From Erysipelotrichales bacterium (GTDB lineage Bacteria; Bacillota_I; Bacilli_A; Erysipelotrichales; Erysipelotrichaceae), in contig CAJTFG010000001.1 in the NCBI GenBank assembly GCA_910575705.1, forward strand, positions 683,217 through 747,216: DNA of 64,000 bases, in the 5' to 3' direction. Below the pieces are notes generated by a model. It saw only the letters and a list, made by a program, of their open reading frames with translations, was not told the DNA's origin and searched no databases. Of this stretch, positions 18,470 through 27,062 are shown piece after piece. Positions within the stretch are counted from its first letter, which is position 1, and every line of letters starts with the position of its first letter. The position numbers were made by a program, and so were the translations under genes.

Positions 18470-18479
18470 AGGAATTGCT

Positions 18480-19391
18480 ATGATCAAGGATATCCAGAAA
18501 GAAGATCTGGAGGGAATCAGAGCCTTGTGGTATCAGTCTCATCCGGAACAGCAGCAGGAATATATCGATTTCTATTTTCAAAATGAATTTTTCAAGACGC
18601 ACTGCATCGTATGCGAGCAGGACGGGAGGATCATATCCAGTCTGGCGATGAAGGAGCATGTGATGTCGTTTTTAAATCGGAAGCTGCTTGTTTCTTATTT
18701 GGAGGGAGTTGCGACACTTCCGGATTACCGCAGACGCGGACATATGCATGAGCTTATGAATGTCGCGCTTGATGAAGTGAGCCATAATCATCTGATCACA
18801 TTAACAAGGGCCTTGAATCCTAAGATATTTGAACCGTATGGTTTTGAAACGGTATGTTATCATAAATTTTATACGATATCCCGTCGGCATTTGGATATCG
18901 CTGCTTCCGGTGTATCCCATCAATATGATATTCAGGAACTGCTGGATGTCTATGAGGAATATACAAAGCATTTTGATGGCTGCATACAGCGTGATATAGC
19001 CTATTATCGGCGGTTTGTCGAAAGATCGATGCTGCAAAACGGCAATATATGTGTATGCCGTGATGCAAAGGGGAATCTCAGCGGTTATGCGGCGTATCAC
19101 CGGATGGATGAACAGGCGGAGATCCATGAGATCATCTATCTGGATTCTGCATCTTTTATGAAGCTTGCGGCATATGTATGCGGCAATGAAGATGAAGTGA
19201 GCGTTCAGGTGTCACAAGCAGAGCGCATCGAAATGCTGTTTCCTTTAGCGATCGGCAAGCGTCAGCGTTTCCTCATGGCGAGGATCAATAATTATGAATT
19301 GTTCAATAAGCTGTTTAATACAAAGGCGGAAACGGTGACGGAAGCATTCGCTCTGATGAAAAAACCGATCATGAATAATGAATATTATTAG
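18480..19391 (+). CDS. GNAT-family N-acetyltransferase, Eis-like
   Basis: A 303-residue acetyltransferase. The N-terminal GNAT domain carries the acetyl-CoA loop VATLPDYRRRGHMHELM (about residues 78-94), and the product continues into a second GNAT-like half and a C-terminal lobe, the arrangement of Eis-type enhanced-intracellular-survival proteins. These acetylate amines of drugs or proteins; the substrate here is unknown. ATG follows GAGG 7 bp upstream. A terminator lies just after it. Confidence 0.82.
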   Translation: MIKDIQKEDLEGIRALWYQSHPEQQQEYIDFYFQNEFFKTHCIVCEQDGRIISSLAMKEHVMSFLNRKLLVSYLEGVATLPDYRRRGHMHELMNVALDEVSHNHLITLTRALNPKIFEPYGFETVCYHKFYTISRRHLDIAASGVSHQYDIQELLDVYEEYTKHFDGCIQRDIAYYRRFVERSMLQNGNICVCRDAKGNLSGYAAYHRMDEQAEIHEIIYLDSASFMKLAAYVCGNEDEVSVQVSQAERIEMLFPLAIGKRQRFLMARINNYELFNKLFNTKAETVTEAFALMKKPIMNNEYY

Positions 19392-19400
19392 CTTTATATA

Positions 19401-19425
19401 AGATGTCGTTAAGGCATCTTTTTTT
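19401..19425 (+). terminator. Terminator after the GNAT gene
   Basis: A 7-bp stem AGATGTC/GGCATCT (19401-19407, 19413-19419) is followed by a run of T. Confidence 0.85.
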
Positions 19426-19555
19426 GTCAGAAGCAAATACAGCACGAGATATCTGTGACAGAAAATGTAAGCGGTTTGCGTTTTTCATCAGGAATGCTAT
19501 AATAATAACATGTGATTGGTGAGTTTGATTCTCATCTGGAAAGGCAGGAACTATA

Positions 19556-20317
19556 TTGAAACAGTTAAATGAAAAAGTAGCGATTGTTACTGGAGCTGGA
19601 CAGGGAATCGGTAAAGGGATTGCTCTTTGTCTGGCAAAACGCGGTGTTAAGGTCGTATGTACGGGAAGAAGACCGGAACCGATCGAAGCTACGGTTGCAG
19701 AGATCAAAGAAGCAGGCGGAGAAGCGTTTGCGATGACATGTGATTCCGCAGATCGTGATCGTGTAAAAGAAGTTGTACAGAAAACCGTGGAAACGTATGG
19801 AACGGTGGATGTTGTTGTCAACAACGCACAAGCAGTTGCCAAATCCGCACCGGTAGAGGAAGTGACGTATGATCTGATGTACCTGGCATGGAGTACCGGT
19901 ACGATCGGTTCTTTGAATTTCATGCAGGAATGCTTCCCGTATATGAAGGAACAGCATGAAGGACGCGTCATTAATTTCGCAAGTGCTACGGGTATGTTCG
20001 GATATGCCGGTAATCTTGCATACGGCTCTAACAAAGAAGCGATCCGCGGACTTACGAAGATCGCCGCAAAAGAGTGGGGTCAGCATGGCATTACGGTAAA
20101 CTGCGTATTACCTGGCGCAGAATCACCGGCAGCCAAGGAATGGGCAAAGAAATTCCCGGAAAAATATGAAGCGATTCTTCAGCAGCAGCCGATGCGCCGC
20201 TTGGGAGATGCAGAGACGGATATCGCACCGGTGATCGCTTTCTTAGCCGGACCGGATTCCTGCTATTACTCAGGACAGTGTCTGCTTTTGGACGGAGCAT
20301 ATTCTATAGCGCCATAA
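19556..20317 (+). CDS. Short-chain dehydrogenase/reductase (FabG-like)
   Basis: A 253-residue NAD(P)-dependent SDR. The cofactor loop TGAGQGIGKG lies near residue 13, the structural NNAQ (usually NNAG) near 90, catalytic Ser in SATGMFG near 142, and the catalytic Y-x3-K in YGSNK near 158. It starts with TTG at 19556 behind AGGCAGGA. Related enzymes include ketoacyl-ACP reductases and bile-acid hydroxysteroid dehydrogenases; the substrate cannot be fixed. No fatty-acid genes are adjacent, which argues against a housekeeping FabG. Confidence 0.88.
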   Translation: MKQLNEKVAIVTGAGQGIGKGIALCLAKRGVKVVCTGRRPEPIEATVAEIKEAGGEAFAMTCDSADRDRVKEVVQKTVETYGTVDVVVNNAQAVAKSAPVEEVTYDLMYLAWSTGTIGSLNFMQECFPYMKEQHEGRVINFASATGMFGYAGNLAYGSNKEAIRGLTKIAAKEWGQHGITVNCVLPGAESPAAKEWAKKFPEKYEAILQQQPMRRLGDAETDIAPVIAFLAGPDSCYYSGQCLLLDGAYSIAP

Positions 20318-20327
20318 TCTGAAATTG

Positions 20328-20362
20328 AAAAGGTGTAGCACATAAGTAGCTACACCTTTTTC
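20328..20362. terminator. Bidirectional terminator between SDR and clpP
   Basis: A 12-bp perfect stem AAAAGGTGTAGC / GCTACACCTTTT (20328-20339, 20349-20360) with A and T runs on both sides serves both convergent genes. Confidence 0.92.
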
Positions 20363-20376
20363 TATAGATGAGAAGA

Positions 20377-20946
20377 TCAAATGATGGAGTCGATCAGTCC
20401 GTATTCCTTAGCTTCTTCTGCATCCATGTAATAGTCGCGGTCACAGTCTATGGTTATGGTTTCCATATCCTTGCCGGTCTGTTTGCATAAGATCCGGTAC
20501 AATTTATGCTTCATCTTCTGCATGTGCGCCGCGGCGATCTCCATATCTTTTGCCTGCCCCTGCATGCCGCCTAATGGCTGATGGATCATGACTTCGCTGG
20601 AAGTGAGAGCGCATCGCTTGCCTTTAGCACCTGCACATAGAAGAACGGCAGCCATGCTGGCACACATACCCATCGCGATCGTCTGAACATCGCACTTGAT
20701 ATAATTCATCGTATCATAGATCGCCAGGCCAGCGCTGACGGAACCGCCCGGTGAATTGATATACATGAGGATCGGTTCGCTTCCGGTTGATGATAGGTAT
20801 AACAGCTGTGCGCAGATGGAGGATGACATCGTATCATCGATTTCTCCTGTCAGTATGATGATCCTTTCTTTCAGCAGGCAGGAGTATAAGTCGTATACTC
20901 TTTCTGCACTGGCATTTCTTTCAATGATGGTCGGTACGATTACCAT
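20377..20946 (-). CDS. clpP: ATP-dependent Clp protease proteolytic subunit
   Basis: A serine peptidase that forms the 14-mer chamber working with ClpX/ClpC-type unfoldases. Catalytic Ser lies in GMCASMAAV, His in MIHQPLGG, and Asp in the DRDYYMDAEEA segment. 189 residues from the chosen start, ATG 20946, which has AGGAG 8-12 bp upstream; an in-frame ATG at 20964 lies upstream of that site. The GMCASM motif differs slightly from the usual GQAASM, so this could be one of two ClpP paralogues. Confidence 0.93.
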   Translation of the reverse strand: MVIVPTIIERNASAERVYDLYSCLLKERIIILTGEIDDTMSSSICAQLLYLSSTGSEPILMYINSPGGSVSAGLAIYDTMNYIKCDVQTIAMGMCASMAAVLLCAGAKGKRCALTSSEVMIHQPLGGMQGQAKDMEIAAAHMQKMKHKLYRILCKQTGKDMETITIDCDRDYYMDAEEAKEYGLIDSII

Positions 20947-21039
20947 GGTATCACTCCTGTCCATATAGATTATGCTCCATCTGTTCTGTTTAATACAATA
21001 TGCGGTTGAAGTTCATGCAGTTTATTTCGAATAAGAATG

Positions 21040-21067
21040 TTGAAAATATAGAAGAAGAGGATATAAT
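21040..21067 (+). promoter_or_regulatory. Promoter of candidate antitoxin RNA, copy 1
   Basis: TTGAAA at 21040-21045 and a perfect TATAAT at 21062-21067 with 16-bp spacing. The same promoter is conserved in the second copy at 60831-60858. Confidence 0.75.
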
Positions 21068-21073
21068 ATAAGT

Positions 21074-21130
21074 ATCTGAGTGAACAGGTGGAGACATCTG
21101 AAAAGGGGCAAGTGGTAGCTTGTCCCTTTT
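21074..21130 (+). ncRNA. Candidate antitoxin RNA, copy 1
   Basis: Predicted transcript of about 57 nt from the promoter at 21040-21067 to a 12-bp hairpin AAAAGGGGCAAG / CTTGTCCCTTTT (21101-21112, 21119-21130). In copy 2 the single G-T pair of this stem becomes G-C, a change that preserves pairing. The hairpin also works on the minus strand, so this RNA and the toxin mRNA would overlap at their 3' ends, as in the txpA/RatA and bsrG/SR4 systems of B. subtilis. Confidence 0.6.
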
Positions 21131-21195
21131 AAAATGGGAGGCTCTGAGTGAAAGACTCAAGAGTAAGACGGTTGGGCTCTCATAGATCGGTTATA

Positions 21196-21258
21196 TTACC
21201 GCCTTAATAAAGCGGCGGTAATCACAAGGATCAGATAGAGTATAATCAAGTACTCCAT
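21196..21258 (-). CDS. Tiny hydrophobic peptide, candidate type I toxin, copy 1
   Basis: A 20-residue peptide, MEYLIILYLILVITAALLRR, almost wholly a single membrane helix with a basic end. AAGGAAGG lies 5-12 bp before its ATG. Copy 2 at 60987-61049 differs in four codons, three of them synonymous, which supports selection on the peptide. Small hydrophobic peptides with convergent antisense RNAs are typical of type I toxin-antitoxin systems. No known family was recognised (it is not an obvious Fst, TxpA or BsrG). Confidence 0.65.
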   Translation of the reverse strand: MEYLIILYLILVITAALLRR

Positions 21259-21293
21259 ATTGCCTTCCTTTCTGAGTGCCTTTCAGGTCTCAT
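21246..21293 (-). CDS. 15-residue leader ORF overlapping the toxin start, copy 1
   Basis: MRPERHSERKAIWST begins at ATG 21293 behind a very strong GAGGAGGT site and ends with TGA at 21246-21248, 13 nt inside the toxin ORF in another frame. Its coding region contains the toxin's own ribosome site. This arrangement resembles coupled leader ORFs such as mok for hok: translation of the leader would control access to the toxin start. Copy 2 has the same ORF with one His-to-Arg change. Confidence 0.55.
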   Translation of the reverse strand: MRPERHSERKAIWST

Positions 21294-21421
21294 AAAGTTA
21301 CCTCCTCGATAATCTCTTACACATCGATCGTTGAATTTCCTAAAAATTTTTTGATTTTTTCAGGTGATAAAAATTTCGGGAAGGAGGATCCTTATCCGTC
21401 TTGAAGTGAAACTTTTCACAA

Positions 21422-21450
21422 TTGACATTTCTTTTGAAAGACACTATAAT
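21422..21450 (+). promoter_or_regulatory. Strong sigma-A promoter of gap
   Basis: Consensus TTGACA (21422-21427), 17-bp spacer and consensus TATAAT (21445-21450). The start of transcription would be about 25 bp before the gap start codon. Confidence 0.93.
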
Positions 21451-21480
21451 AAATATGGCAAAAAGGAGGACTTTTAAAAC

Positions 21481-22494
21481 ATGACTGTAAAAGTTGCTAT
21501 TAATGGTTTTGGACGTATTGGACGTCTTGCATTCAGACAGATGTTTGGTGCAGAAGGATATGAAGTTGTTGCGATCAACGACTTGACAAGCCCTAAGATG
21601 CTTGCACATTTGTTAAAATATGATTCCGCTCAGGGAACCTATGCATTGGCTGATAAGGTTACAGCCGGTGAATCTTCTATTACAGTAGATGGTAAGGAAA
21701 TTGAAATCTATAAAGAAGCAGATGCAGCAAATCTGCCTTGGGGTAAATTAGGTGTGGATGTTGTATTGGAATGTACTGGTTTCTATACATCAAAAGAAAA
21801 AGCTTCTGCACATATCAAAGCAGGCGCTCGTAAAGTCGTTATCTCTGCACCTGCAGGAAATGATCTCCCTACGATCGTTTATAATGTAAACCACACAAAC
21901 TTGAAGCCGGAAGATACGGTTATCTCCGCAGCTTCTTGTACGACGAACTGCTTGGCACCTATGGCGGATGCTTTGCATAAACTGGCTCCGATCCAGAGCG
22001 GTATCATGACGACGGTTCATGCTTATACCGGTGATCAGATGACATTGGACGGACCTCAGAGAAAAGGTGATCTGCGCCGTTCACGTGCAGCTGCCGTAAA
22101 TATCGTTCCTAACTCTACTGGTGCTGCTAAAGCAATCGGTTTGGTAATTCCGGAACTGCAGGGGAAACTGATCGGTTCTGCTCAGCGTGTACCGACTCCT
22201 ACAGGATCAACGACGATTTTGGTTGCTGTTGTAAAAGGAAAAGTTACGGTTGATGAGATCAACGCCGCTATGAAAGCCGCTTCTAACGAAAGCTTCGGTT
22301 ATAATACGGATGAGATCGTATCCAGCGATGTTATCGGTATGCGTTACGGTTCCCTGTTCGATGCTACACAGACGATGGCGATCGACATGGAAGACGGCAA
22401 TACGCAGGTTCAGGTCGTTTCTTGGTATGACAATGAAAATTCATACACAAGCCAGATGGTTAGAACGATCAAATACTTCAGCGAATTGGCTTAA
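21481..22494 (+). CDS. gap: Glyceraldehyde-3-phosphate dehydrogenase, type I
   Basis: A glycolytic enzyme that oxidises glyceraldehyde 3-phosphate with NAD and phosphate to 1,3-bisphosphoglycerate. 337 residues, the usual size. It begins with the NAD-binding INGFGRIGR; the catalytic Cys sits in [10 protein letters not shown] near residue 153, the phosphate-site segment is HAYTGDQ, and the C-terminus has [23 protein letters not shown] precedes the ATG. Consensus promoter and codon use point to high expression. No pgk or tpi follows. Confidence 0.97.
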   Translation: MTVKVAINGFGRIGRLAFRQMFGAEGYEVVAINDLTSPKMLAHLLKYDSAQGTYALADKVTAGESSITVDGKEIEIYKEADAANLPWGKLGVDVVLECTGFYTSKEKASAHIKAGARKVVISAPAGNDLPTIVYNVNHTNLKPEDTVISAASCTTNCLAPMADALHKLAPIQSGIMTTVHAYTGDQMTLDGPQRKGDLRRSRAAAVNIVPNSTGAAKAIGLVIPELQGKLIGSAQRVPTPTGSTTILVAVVKGKVTVDEINAAMKAASNESFGYNTDEIVSSDVIGMRYGSLFDATQTMAIDMEDGNTQVQVVSWYDNENSYTSQMVRTIKYFSELA

Positions 22495-22511
22495 TGATTT
22501 ATGTGTAAAGA

Positions 22512-22533
22512 AGAGTCTTCGGACTCTTTTTTC
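22512..22533 (+). terminator. Terminator of gap
   Basis: A 6-bp stem AGAGTC/GACTCT closed by a stable TTCG loop (22512-22527), followed by TTTTTT. Confidence 0.92.
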
Positions 22534-22670
22534 TTGCAATTTTCATTCTTGTATATATAATGAAGACTATAAAGGATAGAAGACGAAGACATCGGAGGGT
22601 ATGGCACATGCTGGATAAGATGGTTAACGATTAACTGTCTTGTTCAGCTTTTTATGTGGTGGTGCTTTTG

Positions 22671-23120
22671 ATGAAGACAACAGAGATCACACAGGGAAGT
22701 CTGATGAAAGCGATGCTGCCGTCTACGATTGTGGCACAAAATATGGGAGCTGGGACCGAAGCGGGCGTTAAAGCGCTTCGTATCGGCATTGCGTCCGCTT
22801 TCTCAGTTCTTTCCTGCTCTTTTTGTGGACGGCAGTTTCTTCGTAATCGATTTTACAGCTTTTTAAAGCGTAGGAAGAGATTATCTTCGCAGGATATCAG
22901 TATTTTCGCTTTGATTTTTTGCTGGCAGCATTCGGATTTGCGATGAACGGTATAACGGCTTTGGTCTTTATACGTATACTATTGATGTATAATTTACGTA
23001 CATACAGCCGGAAAGTCTTGTTGGCGTTGGAACGGAAATACCTATGTCTGCCTTGATTTCTGTTATGCTCGCTCTTATGTAAAAGGGAAATGGAAAAGTG
23101 GAATATTGGTAAATGTTAGC
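22671..23120 (+). pseudogene. Decayed MATE exporter gene
   Basis: Fragments of a MATE exporter remain in order in about 450 bp, where an intact gene needs about 1350. An N-terminal piece (TTEITQGSLMKAMLP) is joined straight to an internal piece (TIVAQNMGAGTEAGVKALRIGIA), then, after frame changes, short pieces near 22936 (FGFAMNGITALVF) and a C-terminal KGKWKSGIL near 23085. The pattern is a large internal deletion plus frameshifts. No product is expected. Two intact MATE genes are in the window, so this is a lost paralogue. Confidence 0.65.
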
Positions 23121-23168
23121 AATCGTATATCATCATAAGTATTGTATAATAACAGTGAGGTGAAGGTT

Positions 23169-26006
23169 ATGGCAGAAAGAAGCACGAAGGATAAGATATT
23201 GGACTATTATCTGGGGAAAGAAAAGCCGGTGGATTTTGAGCATAATGAAGTGTTCACGGCCGGATATATCGCGAATGTGGTAAACGCCAGCCGCAGTGTC
23301 GTTTCACAGTATTTAAATGAGTATCATGAAGAAGGGATACTCGTTAAGATCAATACGCGTCCCGTGGTCTATCTGCATAGAGAAAAGTTTTGCGAAGCAT
23401 TTCATACGGAACTGACGATGAACACGTATGATTCGATTAAAGAAGCGAGAGAGGAAAGCGAACGTAACCGTGTGCAGGATACTGCTTTTGATGCTCTTGT
23501 CGGTGTCAGGGAGTCTTTGATGTATTGTGTGGAACAATGCAAGGCTGCCATTTCCTATCCGGGAAACGGTCTGCCGCTTTTATTGCAGGGGCCGACAGGA
23601 ACGGGAAAGAGCTTCATCGCGCAGCTGATGTATGATTATGGTGTGGAGAAAGGGATCTTGTCCAAGGAAAGCCGTTTTATTACGGTCAACTGTGCGGAGT
23701 ATGCGAATAATCCGGAATTTCTTATCACGAATTTATTCGGTTATAAAAAAGGTGCTTATACGGGAGCTGACAAAGATAAAGAAGGATTGATCGCTTTGGC
23801 GGATGGTGGCGTGCTCTTCATGGATGAAGTGCATGGCTTGAAGCCGGAATGTCAGGAAAAGATATTTCTGTTTATGGATAAGGGCATTTATCATATGGTA
23901 GGGGATAATGATACGTGGTATCATGCGAAAGTGCGGATGATCTTTGCGACGACGGAGAATCCGGATACGGTATTGCTGAAAACGCTTCTTAGAAGGATCC
24001 CGATCGTTGTAAAGATACCGTCTTTGCAGGAGCGTCCGGTTCAAGAGAAAAAGGAACTGATCTATCGTATTATTTCTTATGAACAGGAAAAGATCCGTCG
24101 CATGATTCGTATTTCATCATTGGCCTATCAGATCGTGGAATCTCATACGTACAACGGAAATATCGGGGAACTGAAAAACTGTATCCGTTCCAGTGTCGCC
24201 AATGCTTTTTTAAGGAATTCCGCAGATGAAACAGTGGATCTGCATATCTATGATCTACCGCAGAGCATGCTTCAAAATGAAAGCATGAATCGAAAATTTC
24301 ATGAATTTGATGATAAGACGATGCTGGAAGCAGGAGCCATTATGGCCAGAGTATACAGTGAAAGCAAACTATTTACGTTCCAGCAGCAGATCATTCGTGA
24401 ATTCATGTCGTATCAGAAAAAGGAGATCACCCAGACGGAATATTATGAACGCATCTTTCAGAAGATGGAACAGTATATCGATTTTCTCTTTTTTGATGAA
24501 GGTGCGGTAGCATCTCCGAAGGTGCAATTGACCAATGCTTTACTGATGAACATCTTTGAGATCATCTTTCATAAATACAATATGGAAAAGCTATCTAATA
24601 ATGAGATAACGACGCTTGTGAAATTCATACAGGATTATTCCAATAATATTCCGGTATGCAGTGGTCTGTATCGGAAATATAAAAAAGAAGTTACCCTGAT
24701 GATAGAAGAGATAAAAGATCAATATCCGATCGATTACAATATCATCAATGATCTGTGTCAGCTGTTAAATGACAGTTTGAATATAAAAGCGGATATCTTA
24801 TTGATGATCGATCTCTTTATGTTTTTTCGTTATATACGCAGGGATCTGCAGCCGGCGCAAATACCGGGTATCATCATCGCTCATGGCTATTCCATTGCCA
24901 GCAGCATTGCGGAAGTTGCCAATCAGCTGCTGCGTCAGAAGATATTTGATGCGATCGACATGCCGATTGAAAGTGATATCGAGGTTATCGCTCATAAACT
25001 GAGCGAGTATTTGAAACGGATGGAAGGCTGTAAGGAAATCGTCGTCATGGTAGATATGGGGTCTTTGGAGGATATTCATGAATATATGGGTCATTTCAAA
25101 CATATGGATATCGGAATCATCAATAATGTTACGACGAAACTGGCGTTGGATATCGGTTCCATGATCATGGAAGGCGCTACGATACGCAATATTTTAGAAG
25201 AAGCCAGTGAGCGCAACAAGCATAACTACGTGATCGTGGAAAACCGGGAAAAGCGCAATGTTATCCTTTCTGTTTGCGAGACCGGCATCGGTACTGCGGA
25301 AAAGATTTCCGATCTGATCGAACAGAGCTTTCCAAACGAGGTAGATGTAGATATCATTCCATATGACTATCACAGTCTGACGACAATGGGCATGAATTCC
25401 CCGGTATTTGAAAAGTATCATGTTTTGTTTATCGTAGGAACGAGAAGTCCCAAGATTGAGGGCATTCCGTTTATATCTATCGAAGAACTGATCGAACAGC
25501 ACAGCATGGAGAGGATCAATGCGCTGTTTGAAAGTCTCATGAGCGAAAAGGAAATACAGCTGTTTAATAAAAACATGATCAAGTATTTTTCATTGGATAA
25601 TCTGTTGTCGTATCTGACGATTTTGGATTCCCGGCGCATTGTGGATAGCGTGGAGGAGATCATTGGCTATATGCAGAAGAAACTGGATATCCGCTTGTCC
25701 AGCGGTACGATCTGTGGACTGTATGTTCATATCAGCTGTCTGATCGAGCGTTTGATTATTGATAAGTACATCATCAATTTTGAACATGAAGAGGAATTTA
25801 TCCGTGATCATCAGGATTTCATTCAAATCGTTAAAGATAGCTTTAAGGATGTGGAAGAGTGCTATAATGTAAAAATTCCGATCAGTGAGATCGGGTACTT
25901 ATACGAGTATTTTTATAACGGGAATAGTGTTGAAGGGAAAGTGAGCAGTGTTGAAAATAGGGCGAGATTTAATGAAGATCAGCTGAGTGTATTTGATGAA
26001 GATTAA
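23169..26006 (+). CDS. LevR-type sigma-54-dependent PTS regulator
   Basis: A 945-residue activator. In order: an N-terminal helix-turn-helix (about 20-55), a sigma-54 AAA+ domain (about 105-340) with Walker A GPTGTGKS and the sigma-54 contact loop GAYTGA, a first PRD (about 445-545), an EIIA-Man-like domain with IIAHGYS near 568, an EIIB-like domain with VCETGIG near 700, and a second PRD near the C-terminus. PTS phosphorylation of these domains sets its activity. Just downstream is a perfect -24/-12 promoter for a mannose-family PTS, its evident target. ATG 23169 follows GAGGTGAAGG. Confidence 0.93.
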   Translation: MAERSTKDKILDYYLGKEKPVDFEHNEVFTAGYIANVVNASRSVVSQYLNEYHEEGILVKINTRPVVYLHREKFCEAFHTELTMNTYDSIKEAREESERNRVQDTAFDALVGVRESLMYCVEQCKAAISYPGNGLPLLLQGPTGTGKSFIAQLMYDYGVEKGILSKESRFITVNCAEYANNPEFLITNLFGYKKGAYTGADKDKEGLIALADGGVLFMDEVHGLKPECQEKIFLFMDKGIYHMVGDNDTWYHAKVRMIFATTENPDTVLLKTLLRRIPIVVKIPSLQERPVQEKKELIYRIISYEQEKIRRMIRISSLAYQIVESHTYNGNIGELKNCIRSSVANAFLRNSADETVDLHIYDLPQSMLQNESMNRKFHEFDDKTMLEAGAIMARVYSESKLFTFQQQIIREFMSYQKKEITQTEYYERIFQKMEQYIDFLFFDEGAVASPKVQLTNALLMNIFEIIFHKYNMEKLSNNEITTLVKFIQDYSNNIPVCSGLYRKYKKEVTLMIEEIKDQYPIDYNIINDLCQLLNDSLNIKADILLMIDLFMFFRYIRRDLQPAQIPGIIIAHGYSIASSIAEVANQLLRQKIFDAIDMPIESDIEVIAHKLSEYLKRMEGCKEIVVMVDMGSLEDIHEYMGHFKHMDIGIINNVTTKLALDIGSMIMEGATIRNILEEASERNKHNYVIVENREKRNVILSVCETGIGTAEKISDLIEQSFPNEVDVDIIPYDYHSLTTMGMNSPVFEKYHVLFIVGTRSPKIEGIPFISIEELIEQHSMERINALFESLMSEKEIQLFNKNMIKYFSLDNLLSYLTILDSRRIVDSVEEIIGYMQKKLDIRLSSGTICGLYVHISCLIERLIIDKYIINFEHEEEFIRDHQDFIQIVKDSFKDVEECYNVKIPISEIGYLYEYFYNGNSVEGKVSSVENRARFNEDQLSVFDED

Positions 26007-26075
26007 AAAAGAGATGTAAAAATTTTTCGATGAATAAAGGGTTTATGTAATAAAAACGTGTTGACGAAAAGGAGT

Positions 26076-26090
26076 TGGCACGTTTTTTGC
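26076..26090 (+). promoter_or_regulatory. Sigma-54 (-24/-12) promoter of the PTS operon
   Basis: TGGCAC (26076-26081), 5 bp, TTGC (26087-26090): an exact match to the sigma-54 core. It lies between the LevR-type activator and EIIA, with predicted start near 26102. An rpoN gene must be elsewhere. Confidence 0.92.
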
Positions 26091-26100
26091 TTATATAAAA

Positions 26101-26116
26101 GTGAAAGCGATTGCAA
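26101..26116 (+). promoter_or_regulatory. cre-like CcpA site
   Basis: GTGAAAGCGATTGCAA matches the cre consensus WTGNNARCGNWWWCAW except at two degenerate positions and includes a palindromic core CGATTGCAATCG. It sits on the predicted transcription start, where CcpA binding would block expression when better sugars are present. Confidence 0.65.
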
Positions 26117-26141
26117 TCGATGAAGAATGGAGGAGTATTAT

Positions 26142-26576
26142 TTGAGAAAGGTGATTTTAGCATCTCATGGCAGTCTGGCTGAGGGGATGTATTCCGCAGT
26201 GAAGATGATTATGGTAAACTGCGAAAATATTTCCGCCTATGGGTTGGATACCTATGGAAACCCGTCGGATATTTATGAGATCGTGCGTGATGAGATTATA
26301 CAACATCCGGAAGATGAGTATATTATCTTGTGCGATATCAACGGCGGCAGCGTTCATAGCCATCTGATGCAGCTATGTACGAATAAGAATGTTTATCTGA
26401 TTGTCGGCATGACATTGGGAATGGTTTTGGAGATTTCTTTCTCAAGTGCGGATCTGGGTATCCGGGATGTGTTGCGGAAGGCGATCACATCTTCTATAGA
26501 GAATACTCTTCTGTACGATGCGGACAGCGTGAAAAAAGAAATCGAGAAAGGATTGGAGGATGATGCATTATGGTAG
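26142..26576 (+). CDS. PTS mannose-family EIIA component
   Basis: A 144-residue cytosolic EIIA that takes phosphate from HPr and passes it to EIIB. The phosphorylated His is in ILASHGSLAEGM at residue 9, and the CDINGGS segment is typical. The start is TTG 26142, because GGAGGAG lies 7-13 bp upstream; the ATG at 26127 contains that site. It overlaps the EIIB gene by 7 bp. First gene of the sigma-54-driven operon. Confidence 0.9.
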   Translation: MRKVILASHGSLAEGMYSAVKMIMVNCENISAYGLDTYGNPSDIYEIVRDEIIQHPEDEYIILCDINGGSVHSHLMQLCTNKNVYLIVGMTLGMVLEISFSSADLGIRDVLRKAITSSIENTLLYDADSVKKEIEKGLEDDALW

Positions 26577-27043
26577 AGCTTTTGCGAATCGATGAGCGTT
26601 TGCTGCATGGACAGGTGGCGACTACCTGGGTAAATGCAGTAGGACCGGATGCTATTTTGATTGCGAATGATGAGGCAGCGACAAATGAGATGAGTAAGCT
26701 GGCTTTGAAGATGGCAAAACCGGCAGGATGTAAACTGGCGATTAAGACGCTGGAAGAAGGGGCTGCTTTGTTGAATAACCCAAAGTCCAAAGACATCAAG
26801 ATATTCGTGATCACACGGACGATCGCGGATACACTGAAGCTCATTAAGGCGACGGATCAGATCCATCGCGTAAATATAGGAGGTGTCAAGAAAAGGGAAG
26901 GAGGAAAAATGGTTGCCGCAGCGATATTCTTGAATGATGAGGACATAGCCGATATTAAAGAGATGACAGCATTGGTAGATGAAGTGGAAGTGCGCATGGT
27001 GCCGAGTGAACCGCGCACGGACATACGTAAAATTTTGAAATAA
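26570..27043 (+). CDS. PTS mannose/fructose/sorbose-family EIIB component
   Basis: A 157-residue cytosolic EIIB. The phosphorylated His lies in RIDERLLHGQV near residue 14, a very conserved motif of mannose-family EIIB, and NIGGVKKREGGK forms the substrate-side loop. Receives phosphate from EIIA and phosphorylates sugar entering through IIC/IID. Confidence 0.95.
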   Translation: MVELLRIDERLLHGQVATTWVNAVGPDAILIANDEAATNEMSKLALKMAKPAGCKLAIKTLEEGAALLNNPKSKDIKIFVITRTIADTLKLIKATDQIHRVNIGGVKKREGGKMVAAAIFLNDEDIADIKEMTALVDEVEVRMVPSEPRTDIRKILK

Positions 27044-27062
27044 GCGAAAAGGAGAAAACAAT

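Larger units (their letters stand above)
21017..21345. repeat. 329-bp repeat, copy 1 (type I toxin-antitoxin-like module)
   Basis: This interval matches 60808-61136 over 329 bp with no gaps; I count about 21 differences (about 94% identity). The repeat contains a promoter and small RNA on the plus strand and two overlapping small ORFs on the minus strand. No terminal inverted repeats or target duplications are evident, so it looks like a duplicated gene module and not an insertion sequence. Confidence 0.85.
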
